DNA from: Paracoccaceae bacterium
Lineage (GTDB): Bacteria; Pseudomonadota; Alphaproteobacteria; Rhodobacterales; Rhodobacteraceae
DNA: 64,000 bases
Direction of reading: 5' to 3'
NCBI GenBank assembly: GCA_017510335.1
Contig: JAFWNM010000014.1
Coordinates: 1-64,000 of the forward strand
Both the position numbers and the translations under genes were made by a program. The notes under the pieces are model-generated. The model had not been told where the DNA came from, did no database searches, and saw only the letters and a program-made list of their open reading frames with translations. Below, piece by piece: positions 25,739-32,701 of this stretch. Position 1 is the first letter of the stretch. Every line of letters starts with the position of its first letter.

Positions 25739-26880
25739 GGCAGGATATGCCCGGATTTCAGCGCTTTTGTCGCCAGATAATGGGCGTTTTGCGGTGTTTG
25801 CCCCACCTGAAGCGGGACACGCTCGACCACATCAACCCCATGGCTTGCAAGGGTGCGCATCTTGGCGGGGTTGTTCGTCAACAGCCGCACCCGCCCGATG
25901 CCCAGTGATGACAGAACCGCCGCGCCCACGCGAAAATCGCGTTCATCATCCTCGAACCCCAGCTGGTGGTTGGCCTGCACCGTATCAAGCCCGCCATCTT
26001 GCAACGCATAGGCGCGCATCTTGTTGGCCAGCCCGATCCCGCGCCCTTCCTGATTAAGGTAGACCAGCATACCGCCCCCCGCCTGCGCCATGGCGGCCAG
26101 CGCAGCATTCAACTGGGGGCCGCAGTCACATTTCAGGCTGCCCAGAACATCGCCTGTGAAGCAGGCAGAATGCAGGCGCGTCAAACCCGGCTGGGCGCGC
26201 GCAACGGTGCCCACTGTAATGGCGTAATGCTCTGCCCCGCCATTGTCGGGGCGAAACACCTGAACCGACCCTGCCGCCGAACAGGCCATGGGCAGGGCCG
26301 CCGAACTGACTGCCGCCAGCCGTTGCGCACTGGCCAGTTCGTCCAGCACATCGCGCGCGGGCAGATAGGCCAGCCCCTGACGCAGCAGATTGTCGCGTGT
26401 GGCGACAGGAACAGGCCATAACAGCATTGCTGGCAAAAGCTGCGCGGCCTTGGCCAGTGCCAGCGCTGCGGCGCTCAGGGGGGCGGGGCAATCCGCCTGC
26501 ATGGTCCCCGCTGGCAGCGCTGCGTTTGCAACATGTGCCCCGCCTGCAATCTGGCGCAGGACGTCCAGTCCTGTTCCTGCGGGAAATGTCAGCGTGCCGG
26601 CGTGCCCTTTGGCCGCCCCCGCATCTGGAAAAACCGCAGAAAACCGCCGTGGCGACAGCACCAGATGCGGCGCACCCAACGCGCCAAGGCGCGCGAATCT
26701 CTCGGGCCGCACAGTTTCGACCGGCGCAAGAACGGCCATCTGGCCGCCGTCCCCTGTGACGACGGCCAAACCAAGCCGCATGTCGCACACCAGCCGCGCG
26801 ACAAGTTCACTGGCATCAAGTTCAAGGCCAGACGCTGTCTTGGCTGAATTTATGGCAATAGGATAAGTCACAGACCCCAC
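25735..26880 (-). CDS. GTP cyclohydrolase II (RibA-like) with long N-terminal region
   Basis: Opens the GTP imidazole ring to give 2,5-diamino-6-ribosylamino-pyrimidinone phosphate and formate (381 aa). The C-terminal half has the zinc site CFTGDVLGSLKCDCG (Cys-x10-Cys-x-Cys), the catalytic YLNQEGRGIGLANK and LTNNPAKM. The first 200 residues are not GCH2 and resemble the degenerate N-terminal part of alphaproteobacterial long RibA proteins. The start is a GTG at 26880; a later start is possible. It heads the five-gene operon. A second, housekeeping RibA elsewhere would be expected if this operon is specialised. Confidence 0.85.
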   Translation of the reverse strand: MGSVTYPIAINSAKTASGLELDASELVARLVCDMRLGLAVVTGDGGQMAVLAPVETVRPERFARLGALGAPHLVLSPRRFSAVFPDAGAAKGHAGTLTFPAGTGLDVLRQIAGGAHVANAALPAGTMQADCPAPLSAAALALAKAAQLLPAMLLWPVPVATRDNLLRQGLAYLPARDVLDELASAQRLAAVSSAALPMACSAAGSVQVFRPDNGGAEHYAITVGTVARAQPGLTRLHSACFTGDVLGSLKCDCGPQLNAALAAMAQAGGGMLVYLNQEGRGIGLANKMRAYALQDGGLDTVQANHQLGFEDDERDFRVGAAVLSSLGIGRVRLLTNNPAKMRTLASHGVDVVERVPLQVGQTPQNAHYLATKALKSGHILP

Positions 26881-27083
26881 CAGTTAAAAAAAGGTAAAAA
26901 CACAGGTGATAACGTGGACGTAGGGCGTTGCGGCGAAAGACAAGTGCGCGCCGCGCCTGACTGCGCAATTTGCGCGGCTGTTGGCGCGCGGGTGTCGGCA
27001 TGTTTGCGCATTTTTTCGCAACCCGCATGGACACCGGCCAAAGGGCGCTATCTGAACCCGAAAGCGATGTGAAAGGTGTAACA
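26881..27083. promoter_or_regulatory. Divergent promoter region of ribA-like and fkbM genes
   Basis: 203 bases between divergent genes. There is an A/T-rich stretch at 26883-26905, directly upstream of the ribA-like start. I see no FMN riboswitch fold and no clear operator. Confidence 0.4.
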
Positions 27084-27818
27084 ATGTCATTGCGCAGCAT
27101 GTTGGGCGTGTGCCGGTCTGTATTGATCTATTTCAACCCGCTGCTGATGCGCCGGACCAGACAGCTTTATAACAATATCTTGAACAGCGGTGATCTGGTC
27201 TTTGACGTGGGGGCGCATGTGGGAACGCGGGCGCGCGTCATGCGCGGCTGTGGCGCAAGGGTCATTGCATTCGAGCCGCAACCCGCCTTCGCGCAGTTTC
27301 TGCGCCGCACCCTGCCACGCGACATTGTGCTTGTGGAAGCCGCACTCGGGCCAGCAGAAGCGCGGGCAGAAATGTCGGTGTCGCTGCGTCACCCCACAGT
27401 GTCGTCCCTGCGCGCAACCCTGCCCGATGAGGCCCGCGCCATGCCGGGGTTTGAACATGTCCGCTGGGATGCCCGCGCAGAGGTGGCGATGACATCCTTG
27501 GACCGGATGATCGCGCAGCATGGCCTGCCGCGCTATATCAAGATCGACGTGGAAGGGTTCGAAACACAGGTTCTGTCCGGCCTGTCCCAACCTGTCGCGT
27601 TGATTTCGGTGGAGTATCTGCCCGGCCTGCCGGATGTCAGCCAACAGGCAATCCGCATGATCGCGGATCTGGGGCACTATGAATTCAACGTCGTTCGCGG
27701 GGAAAATGCCGCCTTCGAATGGAAGGAATGGCGCGACAGGGACGCGATGGCGGCATGGCTGGCCGCGCTGCCCCCTGACGCAGGGTCCGGCGATATCTAT
27801 GCGGCGCTGAAAGTCTGA
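27084..27818 (+). CDS. FkbM family methyltransferase
   Basis: SAM-dependent methyltransferase (244 aa from the ATG at 27084, which has AAGGTG 7 bases upstream; an in-frame ATG at 27001 would add 28 residues). Motif I is LVFDVGAHVGTRARVM, and the FkbM marks YIKIDVEGFETQVLSGL and ISVEY are present. FkbM enzymes O-methylate sugars or polyketides. It stands alone on the plus strand between the pterin-like operon and the envelope operon, so its product could serve either. Confidence 0.85.
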   Translation: MSLRSMLGVCRSVLIYFNPLLMRRTRQLYNNILNSGDLVFDVGAHVGTRARVMRGCGARVIAFEPQPAFAQFLRRTLPRDIVLVEAALGPAEARAEMSVSLRHPTVSSLRATLPDEARAMPGFEHVRWDARAEVAMTSLDRMIAQHGLPRYIKIDVEGFETQVLSGLSQPVALISVEYLPGLPDVSQQAIRMIADLGHYEFNVVRGENAAFEWKEWRDRDAMAAWLAALPPDAGSGDIYAALKV

Positions 27819-27834
27819 CGCGCGGCCCGACCAC

Positions 27835-28677
27835 TCACCCGTTGGGGGGCGCCCTGCGAAGAACCGCCGCAAAGGGATCGAACAGCGGCGCACAGGCCGC
27901 AAGGACAGTGCCCGTGGCTTCGGGCGTTTCCGCCGGGTTCAGCGCTTCGACCTGCACCGCCGCTTCGTGCATCAGCACCAGCCCTGCGGCAATGTCCCAT
28001 GGCTGCAGCCGCCGTTCCCAGAACCCGTCCAGCCGCCCGCAGGCCACATAGGCCAGGTCAAGCGCCGCCGCCCCCATCCGGCGCACCCCCGCGCAAAGCG
28101 GCATCAAACGCGCGATATCAGCGGCGTGGGCGTCAATATGCGCCATCTGTCCGAAGGGTATGCCCGTTCCAAACAGCGCATCTTGCAGGCGCGGCGTCTG
28201 TGCCGCGTGCATCGGGACACCATTCAAAAACGCCCCTGCCCCGCGCACCGCATAGAAGGTTTCGCGCCGTAGCGGATCATGGACAACCCCCAGCACCCGC
28301 ACCCCGTCCACCTGCAGTGCGACCGAAATTGCCCAATGTCCGATCCCGCGCAGGAAATTTGTCGTGCCATCCAGCGGGTCAACGATCCAGACGCGCGCGG
28401 CATCTTGCGCAGGGGGGCGGGGGGAATGCGTCTCCTCGCCCAGCCAGTGGTCACCGGGGCGGCACAGGGTATCGCGCAACATCTGTTCGGTCTGGCGGTC
28501 TGCTGCGCTGACAAAATCGCCTGCGCGCTTTTCTGCCACATCCAGCCTGTCGCGGTCCGACCAGAATTCCAGCAACCCGTCCCCGGCGCGCGTGACCGCC
28601 GAAAGGACCGGCGCAAGTTCATGGCCATGCGCGGCGTCTTGCACCTGCGGGGGAACGAAGGGCGGCGTCTGCGTCAT
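27835..28677 (-). CDS. Inositol monophosphatase family protein
   Basis: Mg-dependent phosphatase (280 aa). The metal site is WLGEETH and WIVDPLDGTTNFLRGIGHW; the second motif is LQPWDIAAGLVLMHEA. It removes phosphate from inositol phosphate, sugar phosphate or PAP-like substrates. It is the last gene of a four-gene minus-strand operon, overlapping its predecessor (ATGA). Since a CDP-alcohol phosphotransferase heads that operon, it may prepare or recycle a polyol headgroup. Confidence 0.87.
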   Translation of the reverse strand: MTQTPPFVPPQVQDAAHGHELAPVLSAVTRAGDGLLEFWSDRDRLDVAEKRAGDFVSAADRQTEQMLRDTLCRPGDHWLGEETHSPRPPAQDAARVWIVDPLDGTTNFLRGIGHWAISVALQVDGVRVLGVVHDPLRRETFYAVRGAGAFLNGVPMHAAQTPRLQDALFGTGIPFGQMAHIDAHAADIARLMPLCAGVRRMGAAALDLAYVACGRLDGFWERRLQPWDIAAGLVLMHEAAVQVEALNPAETPEATGTVLAACAPLFDPFAAVLRRAPPNG

Positions 28678-29603
28678 TGTCTGTCACCTTCAACACTTGA
28701 TCGGGCCATGGCCGGTTGCTGCCGGCGCGCCATGCCCAGTTGCAGTGCCCATGGAATAACAGCCAGAAGCGCGGCGCCAAGGGCGGCCAGTCCAAAACTG
28801 ATACTGGCCGCAACAGCTTGCGACCCGGCAACCCCGACCAACGGCCAGAGCATCAGCGCGGCCCCTTCGCGCAGGCCCCACCCGTTGACCGAAACCGGCA
28901 CCAGCATGGCCAGCAATGTCAGCGGAATGACAAACAGCGCAGCGCCAAGGCCAAGCCCGACGCCCACGGCCTGCGCAGCGGCCCATACCCCGCCCAGATT
29001 ACAGCACAAGATCACACCCGTATAGGCCAGCTGGCGCGGCAGGACAGCGGGCGCGCACCACGCGGCCCGGACAGCATCGCGCACGGCACACGGCAACCAG
29101 CGCGCCCCCAACCAGCGCCCCCCGCCCCAGACCAGCGCAACAAGAAGGGCAACCAGCGGGGCAATGACCAACGCGCCCGCACCATGATAAACGACAGCCC
29201 ACCACCCCACACCAATACCCGCCGCCAGCGCAAGCGCCACCTGTCCCGCCAACCGTTCAATCACCACCGACCCGACAGCCAGCCGCCAGCCGCCATGCGC
29301 GCGCATGCGCGCCACGCGCCCCACATCGCCCAGCACCCCGCCGGGCAACAGCGTATTGCCCAGCACGGAAAGGGAATATTCGCATATCGCCCACAAGGTC
29401 GGCAGACGCACCCCAAGGGCCTGCGCCGTCAGCTGCCAGCGCAGCGCCGATACGACAATCTGACCGGCCAGCGCCGCCACGGCCAACGCCATCCAGCGCA
29501 TATCCACAGCGCGCAAATGCGGCCCAAGCGATGCTGGGTCCACCAGCCAGACCACCACCCCCAGCCCGGCCAGCGACGCCAGCAGGCGCAACGCCCACCT
29601 CAT
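28674..29603 (-). CDS. Lysylphosphatidylglycerol synthase TM-region / UPF0104 family membrane protein
   Basis: Polytopic inner-membrane protein (309 aa) with about eight hydrophobic helices. The family mark is EYSLSVLGNTLLPGGVLGDVGRVARM. Members lacking the aminoacyltransferase domain are thought to be flippase-like partners of lipid or glycan synthesis. It overlaps the sulfatase-like gene upstream and the IMPase-like gene downstream (both ATGA). It may move a lipid-linked precursor for the neighbouring transferase; that is inference. Confidence 0.8.
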   Translation of the reverse strand: MRWALRLLASLAGLGVVVWLVDPASLGPHLRAVDMRWMALAVAALAGQIVVSALRWQLTAQALGVRLPTLWAICEYSLSVLGNTLLPGGVLGDVGRVARMRAHGGWRLAVGSVVIERLAGQVALALAAGIGVGWWAVVYHGAGALVIAPLVALLVALVWGGGRWLGARWLPCAVRDAVRAAWCAPAVLPRQLAYTGVILCCNLGGVWAAAQAVGVGLGLGAALFVIPLTLLAMLVPVSVNGWGLREGAALMLWPLVGVAGSQAVAASISFGLAALGAALLAVIPWALQLGMARRQQPAMARSSVEGDRQ

Positions 29604-31225
29604 GGCGCGGCGCCCCCGCTGCCAAGGCGCGACAACAGAACATCGCGCATGGCATCCATCCGTATGGACGCGGTCGCGGGGGACGGGATCATGCCTTCGG
29701 CCCAGTCCAGTCCGGCAAACTGGTCAACCAGATCGGCGGGGCCGATGACATGCACAGGCACGTCAAACCCCTCGACCCCGGAAACGAAGCGGGCAGGTTC
29801 ATGGTCGCCCAGCATCACAACCAGCGGCGGGGTATCAGCATGGCGCGCAACCCAGTCCCCCATAGTTTGCAAGCTGTAATCCACAGCCAGACGGAACTGG
29901 TCGCGCACGCGGTCATGGTCGCGCCACACCACATCTGGCGGATCACCCGAAAGCGCCCATTGGTCAAAAATGGTGCCAGTGCCGATATCATCCCAATCCA
30001 CCAGTTCGGCAACCGGCACCCATGGTGCATGCGACGACACCAACGCCACCTGCACCACCAACGGCGTGCGGTCAGGCTGGTCACGTTCCAACCTGTCCAG
30101 CGCGTGCAAGGTAAACTGGTCGGGCATGGTAACCCAGTTGAAGGGCTGCCCCTCATAACCCAGATCGGCAGCGTTATAGATCGCGTCAAACCCGAAATAC
30201 TCGCCTTCCGGCCATGGAAATACATGCGCGGGTTTTATCGCAACAGTGCGCCGGCCAGCCTGTTGGGCATAGTGGAACAAGGTCTGGCGGGGGCTGGCAA
30301 TCAGCGCACGGTAGCGCGCCTGCGTGTCAAGCCACAGGCCGGATGCGACACTGCCATGTGTCAGCCAGCTTTGGCCGCCCACCATCGGGGCGCGCGCCCA
30401 GCCCGACCGCATGGCAAGGCCGCGCGCGGCCAGGTCCTGCTCGATACGGCGCAAGGTGGTCGTATGCGTCGGGTTATACAGCGGATTGTCGAAACTGGAC
30501 CGCCCATAGCTTTCGACATAGACAATCACCAGATCGCGCTGGCCCAACCTGTCGAAATGCGAGGGGGTGTCGCGCATGCTGTCTTGTTGGGCCGCCAGCC
30601 TGAAACGGGCCAGATCGGCGCGTGTGGTTCGGATTTGCTCCACCCGTTCCAGACCCACGCGCGCCGTGAACGCCGCCCCCGGAATTGCCGCCCCCAGCGC
30701 TGGCGGCAAGGACCATGCCCGCCGCGCCTGCCCTATTTCGGCCACCGCCAGCGCAAGCGCGGGCACAAACAGCACAGCAGCGGTTGCGCGCGGCAGCGTG
30801 GCAAGGTCCAGCCGCGAGAAAACCCCTGTCGCCCACCACAATGCGCCGCCCAGCAACACCACCAGAACGCCCCCGCCCACAACCGCAAGCACCGCAGCCA
30901 ACAACCCGATACTGCCCCGCGTCAGGTCCCATGCCGCAGGCAGAAGGTTATAATCGGCAACCAGATTGAACCCGCGATTGAACGCTATGAAGGTGCCGAA
31001 ATCCGCCAGTTTCAGTATTGCAATCGCCACCAGCGCCACGACAAGCCCCACCCGCAGCGCCCCACCCGCGCGCCCGCCCCCAAGCACAAGAAGCGCTGCC
31101 AGAATGACCGGCAATTCCAGCGGGAAAACGCCCAAGGCCCCCCAACTTAAGGCGGCGGGGTGGTTGGGCTGGATCAGCACCAGATACAGCACACCTGTTG
31201 CCAGTCCAAGGCGCAGGAAAATCAC
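29600..31225 (-). CDS. Membrane-anchored sulfatase/phosphoglycerol-transferase-like protein
   Basis: 541 aa from a GTG at 31225 that overlaps the previous stop (GTGA). The open frame extends about 170 residues further upstream, but that part is a shadow of the CDP-alcohol gene. About four N-terminal helices are followed by a periplasmic alkaline-phosphatase-fold domain: VIVYVESYGRSSFDN, the probable nucleophile Ser in GGQSWLTHGS and metal motif MLGDHEP. This layout matches LtaS/OpgB-type enzymes. With OpgG/H genes nearby, addition of phosphoglycerol or a similar group to periplasmic glucans is plausible. Confidence 0.8.
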   Translation of the reverse strand: MIFLRLGLATGVLYLVLIQPNHPAALSWGALGVFPLELPVILAALLVLGGGRAGGALRVGLVVALVAIAILKLADFGTFIAFNRGFNLVADYNLLPAAWDLTRGSIGLLAAVLAVVGGGVLVVLLGGALWWATGVFSRLDLATLPRATAAVLFVPALALAVAEIGQARRAWSLPPALGAAIPGAAFTARVGLERVEQIRTTRADLARFRLAAQQDSMRDTPSHFDRLGQRDLVIVYVESYGRSSFDNPLYNPTHTTTLRRIEQDLAARGLAMRSGWARAPMVGGQSWLTHGSVASGLWLDTQARYRALIASPRQTLFHYAQQAGRRTVAIKPAHVFPWPEGEYFGFDAIYNAADLGYEGQPFNWVTMPDQFTLHALDRLERDQPDRTPLVVQVALVSSHAPWVPVAELVDWDDIGTGTIFDQWALSGDPPDVVWRDHDRVRDQFRLAVDYSLQTMGDWVARHADTPPLVVMLGDHEPARFVSGVEGFDVPVHVIGPADLVDQFAGLDWAEGMIPSPATASIRMDAMRDVLLSRLGSGGAAP

Positions 31226-31995
31226 GCGACCTGCCCCCGTCTGGCCCACAGCGCCCGGATATCCACAGCAAAGGACATCACAACCACCGCAAGCACCACT
31301 GCCCCCACCAGCCCTGAAACCGGCGGGGTCAGAACCGGGGCCAGCAACACCACCTGTGCCCCCATCTGCGTGCCCGCAACCACACGGCGGCGTGTGGACG
31401 GGGGCAGCGATGCGCGCAGCGCGGGCCAGACATGGGCAGCCCCCAAAAACGCAGGGCGCAGCAGGCCCAGCGCCAGAAACCACACCCCCACCTTGCCCGC
31501 CGCCACAGCAAGCGCTGCGGTGACAAGGGCGAACGCCACGTCGGTTTCCACATCCAGCCGTGCCCCGAAACGCGATGTCAGGCCCGCGCGCCGCGCTGCC
31601 CAACCATCCACACCGTCCAGCGCAAGAACAATGGCCGCAAGCCCCGCCAGCAGCCAGCCCCCGCCCTGCGCGACCGCTTGCGGCACGGCCAGCAGCCCCG
31701 CCATCGCGGCGATGCACGCCCCGCGCCACAAGGTGACAACATTCGCCACGCCCAGCCTGTCATGGGGAAAATACACCGGCTTCAGCCCCGCCAGCACCAG
31801 AACAGCCCCGGCCAGCCAGAACGCAGCCGCAAGCGCGGCACATGCCAAAGCGGCGCGCGGCCCCATACCGGCGGCCTGCCCCAACCCATAGGCGCCGCCG
31901 GTGGCAATAGCCCCGGCACAGGCAATCGCGCAGACCACCTGAAGGCGGACACGCGCGAAGGGACGGGCGGGTTTTGAAAAGGACAGGTCAACCAT
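31222..31995 (-). CDS. CDP-alcohol phosphatidyltransferase family protein
   Basis: Integral membrane enzyme (257 aa) with the complete motif DGx2ARx8Gx3Dx3D at residues 130-152, ending Asp148 and Asp152. It joins an alcohol (glycerol phosphate, inositol phosphate and so on) to a CDP-activated lipid or alcohol. It is the first gene of the four-gene operon and translationally coupled to the sulfatase-like gene. The alcohol is unknown; the IMPase-like gene in the operon hints at a polyol. Confidence 0.87.
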   Translation of the reverse strand: MVDLSFSKPARPFARVRLQVVCAIACAGAIATGGAYGLGQAAGMGPRAALACAALAAAFWLAGAVLVLAGLKPVYFPHDRLGVANVVTLWRGACIAAMAGLLAVPQAVAQGGGWLLAGLAAIVLALDGVDGWAARRAGLTSRFGARLDVETDVAFALVTAALAVAAGKVGVWFLALGLLRPAFLGAAHVWPALRASLPPSTRRRVVAGTQMGAQVVLLAPVLTPPVSGLVGAVVLAVVVMSFAVDIRALWARRGQVA

Positions 31996-32137
31996 TGGTG
32001 GCGATCTAGCGTTGCCTGTATCAAGTCAATGCCTGTTCCCGAAAACCCCACCCCCCTTGACACACTTGCGCTTGCCTTTTTCTGGATTGACCTATCGTTA
32101 GGGCGTAAACCTATGCGCACATCGGAAAGATGTTTTG

Positions 32138-32701
32138 ATGACCCAACCCCCGACGCACCCGTTACGCCATGCCGCGCTGACCCGCGCTTTGCACTGGATC
32201 GTGGCAGTTATGGTCATCGCCATGCTGCCTGTCGGTGTTGTCATGCTGTCGGACGGGCTTGCACGTCCGACACAGGACTTGTTGTTTATCCTGCACAAGA
32301 ATGGGGGCGTTGCGATCTTGTTGCTGGTCATACTGCGGCTGGCATGGCGTGCGCGCACCCCTGCGCCGCCCATGCCTGCGGGCATGTCACCGCTTCAGGC
32401 CGGGGCCGCCCGCGCGGCGCATTGGGCGCTTTATGCGCTTTTGCTGGTGATGGCGATCAGCGGGTATGTGCGCGTGCGGGCGGGCGGTTTTCCCATTGAG
32501 ATGCTGGATGCGCTGGGCCTGCCAACATTTGTCCCCCGTTCGGAATCGCTGGCAGAAATCGCTAAGGCCATTCACGCAAATGCCCGTTTTGCGCTGGCGG
32601 GGCTGATCTTGTTGCATGTCGGCGCAGCCATGATGCACCTTGTTCGCCGTGACGGGGTGTTCGGGCGCATCTGGCCACCTTTGGGCAAAAGCGGGCAATG
32701 A
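32138..32701 (+). CDS. Cytochrome b561
   Basis: Small dihaem membrane cytochrome (187 aa) with four helices. Likely haem histidines are in ALHWIVAVMV, LHKNGGVAIL, AAHWALYALL and ILLHVGAAMMHL. The ATG at 32138 was preferred to the TTG one codon earlier. It moves electrons from quinol to periplasmic acceptors or relieves superoxide. The stop overlaps the opgH-like start (ATGA), which is an odd partner for glucan synthesis. Confidence 0.88.
   Translation: MTQPPTHPLRHAALTRALHWIVAVMVIAMLPVGVVMLSDGLARPTQDLLFILHKNGGVAILLLVILRLAWRARTPAPPMPAGMSPLQAGAARAAHWALYALLLVMAISGYVRVRAGGFPIEMLDALGLPTFVPRSESLAEIAKAIHANARFALAGLILLHVGAAMMHLVRRDGVFGRIWPPLGKSGQ

Noticed and set aside
26881-27083. FMN riboswitch before the RibA-like gene
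   Set aside because: Looked for the conserved RFN pattern on the minus strand and did not find it.
29531-31150. 539-codon plus-strand frame opposite the sulfatase-like gene
   Set aside because: His/Gln/Arg-rich antisense shadow; the minus-strand protein has clear motifs.
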